A stretch of DNA of 64,000 bases from the NCBI RefSeq assembly GCF_002890895.1, contig NZ_POUL01000001.1, forward strand, positions 310,001-374,000. The letters are read 5' to 3'. Each line of letters opens with the position of its first letter. Within the stretch, counting starts at the first letter, position 1. The notes under the pieces were generated by a model. That model did no database searches. It was not told the origin of the DNA and saw nothing but the letters and a program-made list of their open reading frames with translations. A program made the position numbers and the translations under genes. This DNA comes from Stutzerimonas stutzeri (GTDB taxonomy: Bacteria > Pseudomonadota > Gammaproteobacteria > Pseudomonadales > Pseudomonadaceae). Below, in pieces: positions 63,346 through 64,000 of the stretch.

Positions 63346-64000
63346 TCAGACCCGCTGCGACTGCAGCCAGTCTGCGACGCTACCACCAAAGAGGTTGGCC
63401 TGCTCGCGCTGCAGCAGCTCCATGGATTGGCGCAGCGTTGGATACCAGGGCTCATCCAGACGCTCCGGTAACGCCTGCTTACCGGAGAGCGGCCAAGGGT
63501 TGGAGCGCAACAGCTGATCAAAGCTGTAGCTATTGAGGTTGCGACAAAGCACCCAACCGGACGAGCCGGTTCGGCAGACGAGCTGCTCCTGTTCGAAGAA
63601 TTCCAGGATCTCGTCCCACTCATCCTCGGGTAGCCTCCAGCCGCTCCGGTGCGCGTCGCGCAAGCGAACCTCACGCCCGGCCTTTTGGCTTTCGTAGAAC
63701 ACCCGCAACAAGCCGAGCATGACCAGCAGACGCGGTACCGAACGCCGCCGCCACTGCTGCGATGATGACAACCCACAGACCAGTTCGGCGCCGAACAATA
63801 CGATCATCCAGGAAAGGTAAACCCACAGCAGAAACAGCGGCACCGCGGCAAAAGCCCCGTAGATCAACTGGTAGCTGGGGAAATAGCTGACATACAAGCC
63901 GAACAATTGCTTAGCCGTTTCGAACAGCACAGCGGTAAAGGTCCCACCTACCAATGCATGCCGCAGCGGCACGCGTGTATTCGGCACCGCCGCGTAGATC
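63346..64000 (-). CDS. YihY-family inner-membrane protein (5' end outside the window)
   Basis: At least 218 residues visible. Membrane helices include [29 protein letters not shown] and [30 protein letters not shown], the YihY/BrkB-type core (often mis-named ribonuclease BN). A hydrophilic C-terminal domain (last about 150 residues), helical and partly winged-helix-like, follows. The frame stays open beyond base 64000. 34 bp upstream of the thioredoxin-like gene. Confidence 0.88.
   Translation of the reverse strand, partial: IYAAVPNTRVPLRHALVGGTFTAVLFETAKQLFGLYVSYFPSYQLIYGAFAAVPLFLLWVYLSWMIVLFGAELVCGLSSSQQWRRRSVPRLLVMLGLLRVFYESQKAGREVRLRDAHRSGWRLPEDEWDEILEFFEQEQLVCRTGSSGWVLCRNLNSYSFDQLLRSNPWPLSGKQALPERLDEPWYPTLRQSMELLQREQANLFGGSVADWLQSQRV

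Overview
The window comes from the chromosome of a high-GC gammaproteobacterium. It is most likely a pseudomonad of the stutzeri (Stutzerimonas) group. The evidence is the gene order nadA / tRNA-Lys / queC / queE / cpoB / pal / tolB-A-R-Q / ybgC / ruvB-A-C / yebC / aspS / dps / membrane cold-shock protein / slyX / HIT / oprD / proS, and tRNA-Ser / purC / bamC / dapA / gcvR / bcp. Both match the Pseudomonas aeruginosa order as I remember it, and the proteins (OprL/Pal, AspRS, TolQ) read as Pseudomonas-like. No plasmid, phage or transposase genes were recognised.

Layout. (1) 1-8.1 kb, minus strand: a phosphate-scavenging locus with a TonB-dependent receptor, a two-domain beta-propeller phytase lipoprotein, ExbB, ExbD, a TonB with a TolA-like coiled coil and a PhoX-type alkaline phosphatase that runs off the left edge. 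A near-consensus Pho box precedes the first gene. (2) 8.2-8.8 kb: a non-coding, diverged long inverted repeat. (3) 8.9-17.2 kb: accessory and metabolic genes, including a degenerate GGDEF protein next to an AraC-type regulator, a D-lactate dehydrogenase-like enzyme, a two-subunit GMC oxidoreductase, a single-heme periplasmic protein, an OsmC protein and several small unknowns.

(4) 17.7-32.2 kb: a surface-adhesion locus. It holds a type I secretion operon (ABC-HlyD-TolC), a 61-residue AmrZ/Arc-like ribbon-helix-helix regulator, a 2215-residue repeat-rich RTX adhesin, a short YadA-anchor protein just upstream of the adhesin, and a divergent TPR protein. A 16-bp motif related to CATCATTAYGAYGCCA lies upstream of each of the four transcription units. 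The regulator keeps the K-x-V-x-R strand of AmrZ, so a self-contained regulatory circuit is a concrete hypothesis.

(5) 32.5-64 kb: conserved chromosomal core bounded by tRNA-Ser(CGA). It covers purine and lysine/peptidoglycan precursor synthesis, outer-membrane assembly and quality control (bamC, bepA), peroxide defence (bcp, dps), NAD and queuosine synthesis, the Tol-Pal envelope machine, Holliday-junction resolution (ruvABC), two aminoacyl-tRNA synthetases, an OprD-type porin, a lytic transglycosylase and two lipoproteins. Intrinsic terminators and two tRNA genes (Ser, Lys) are clear in this part.

All functional statements come from reading motifs and from family knowledge. No database or structure search was run.
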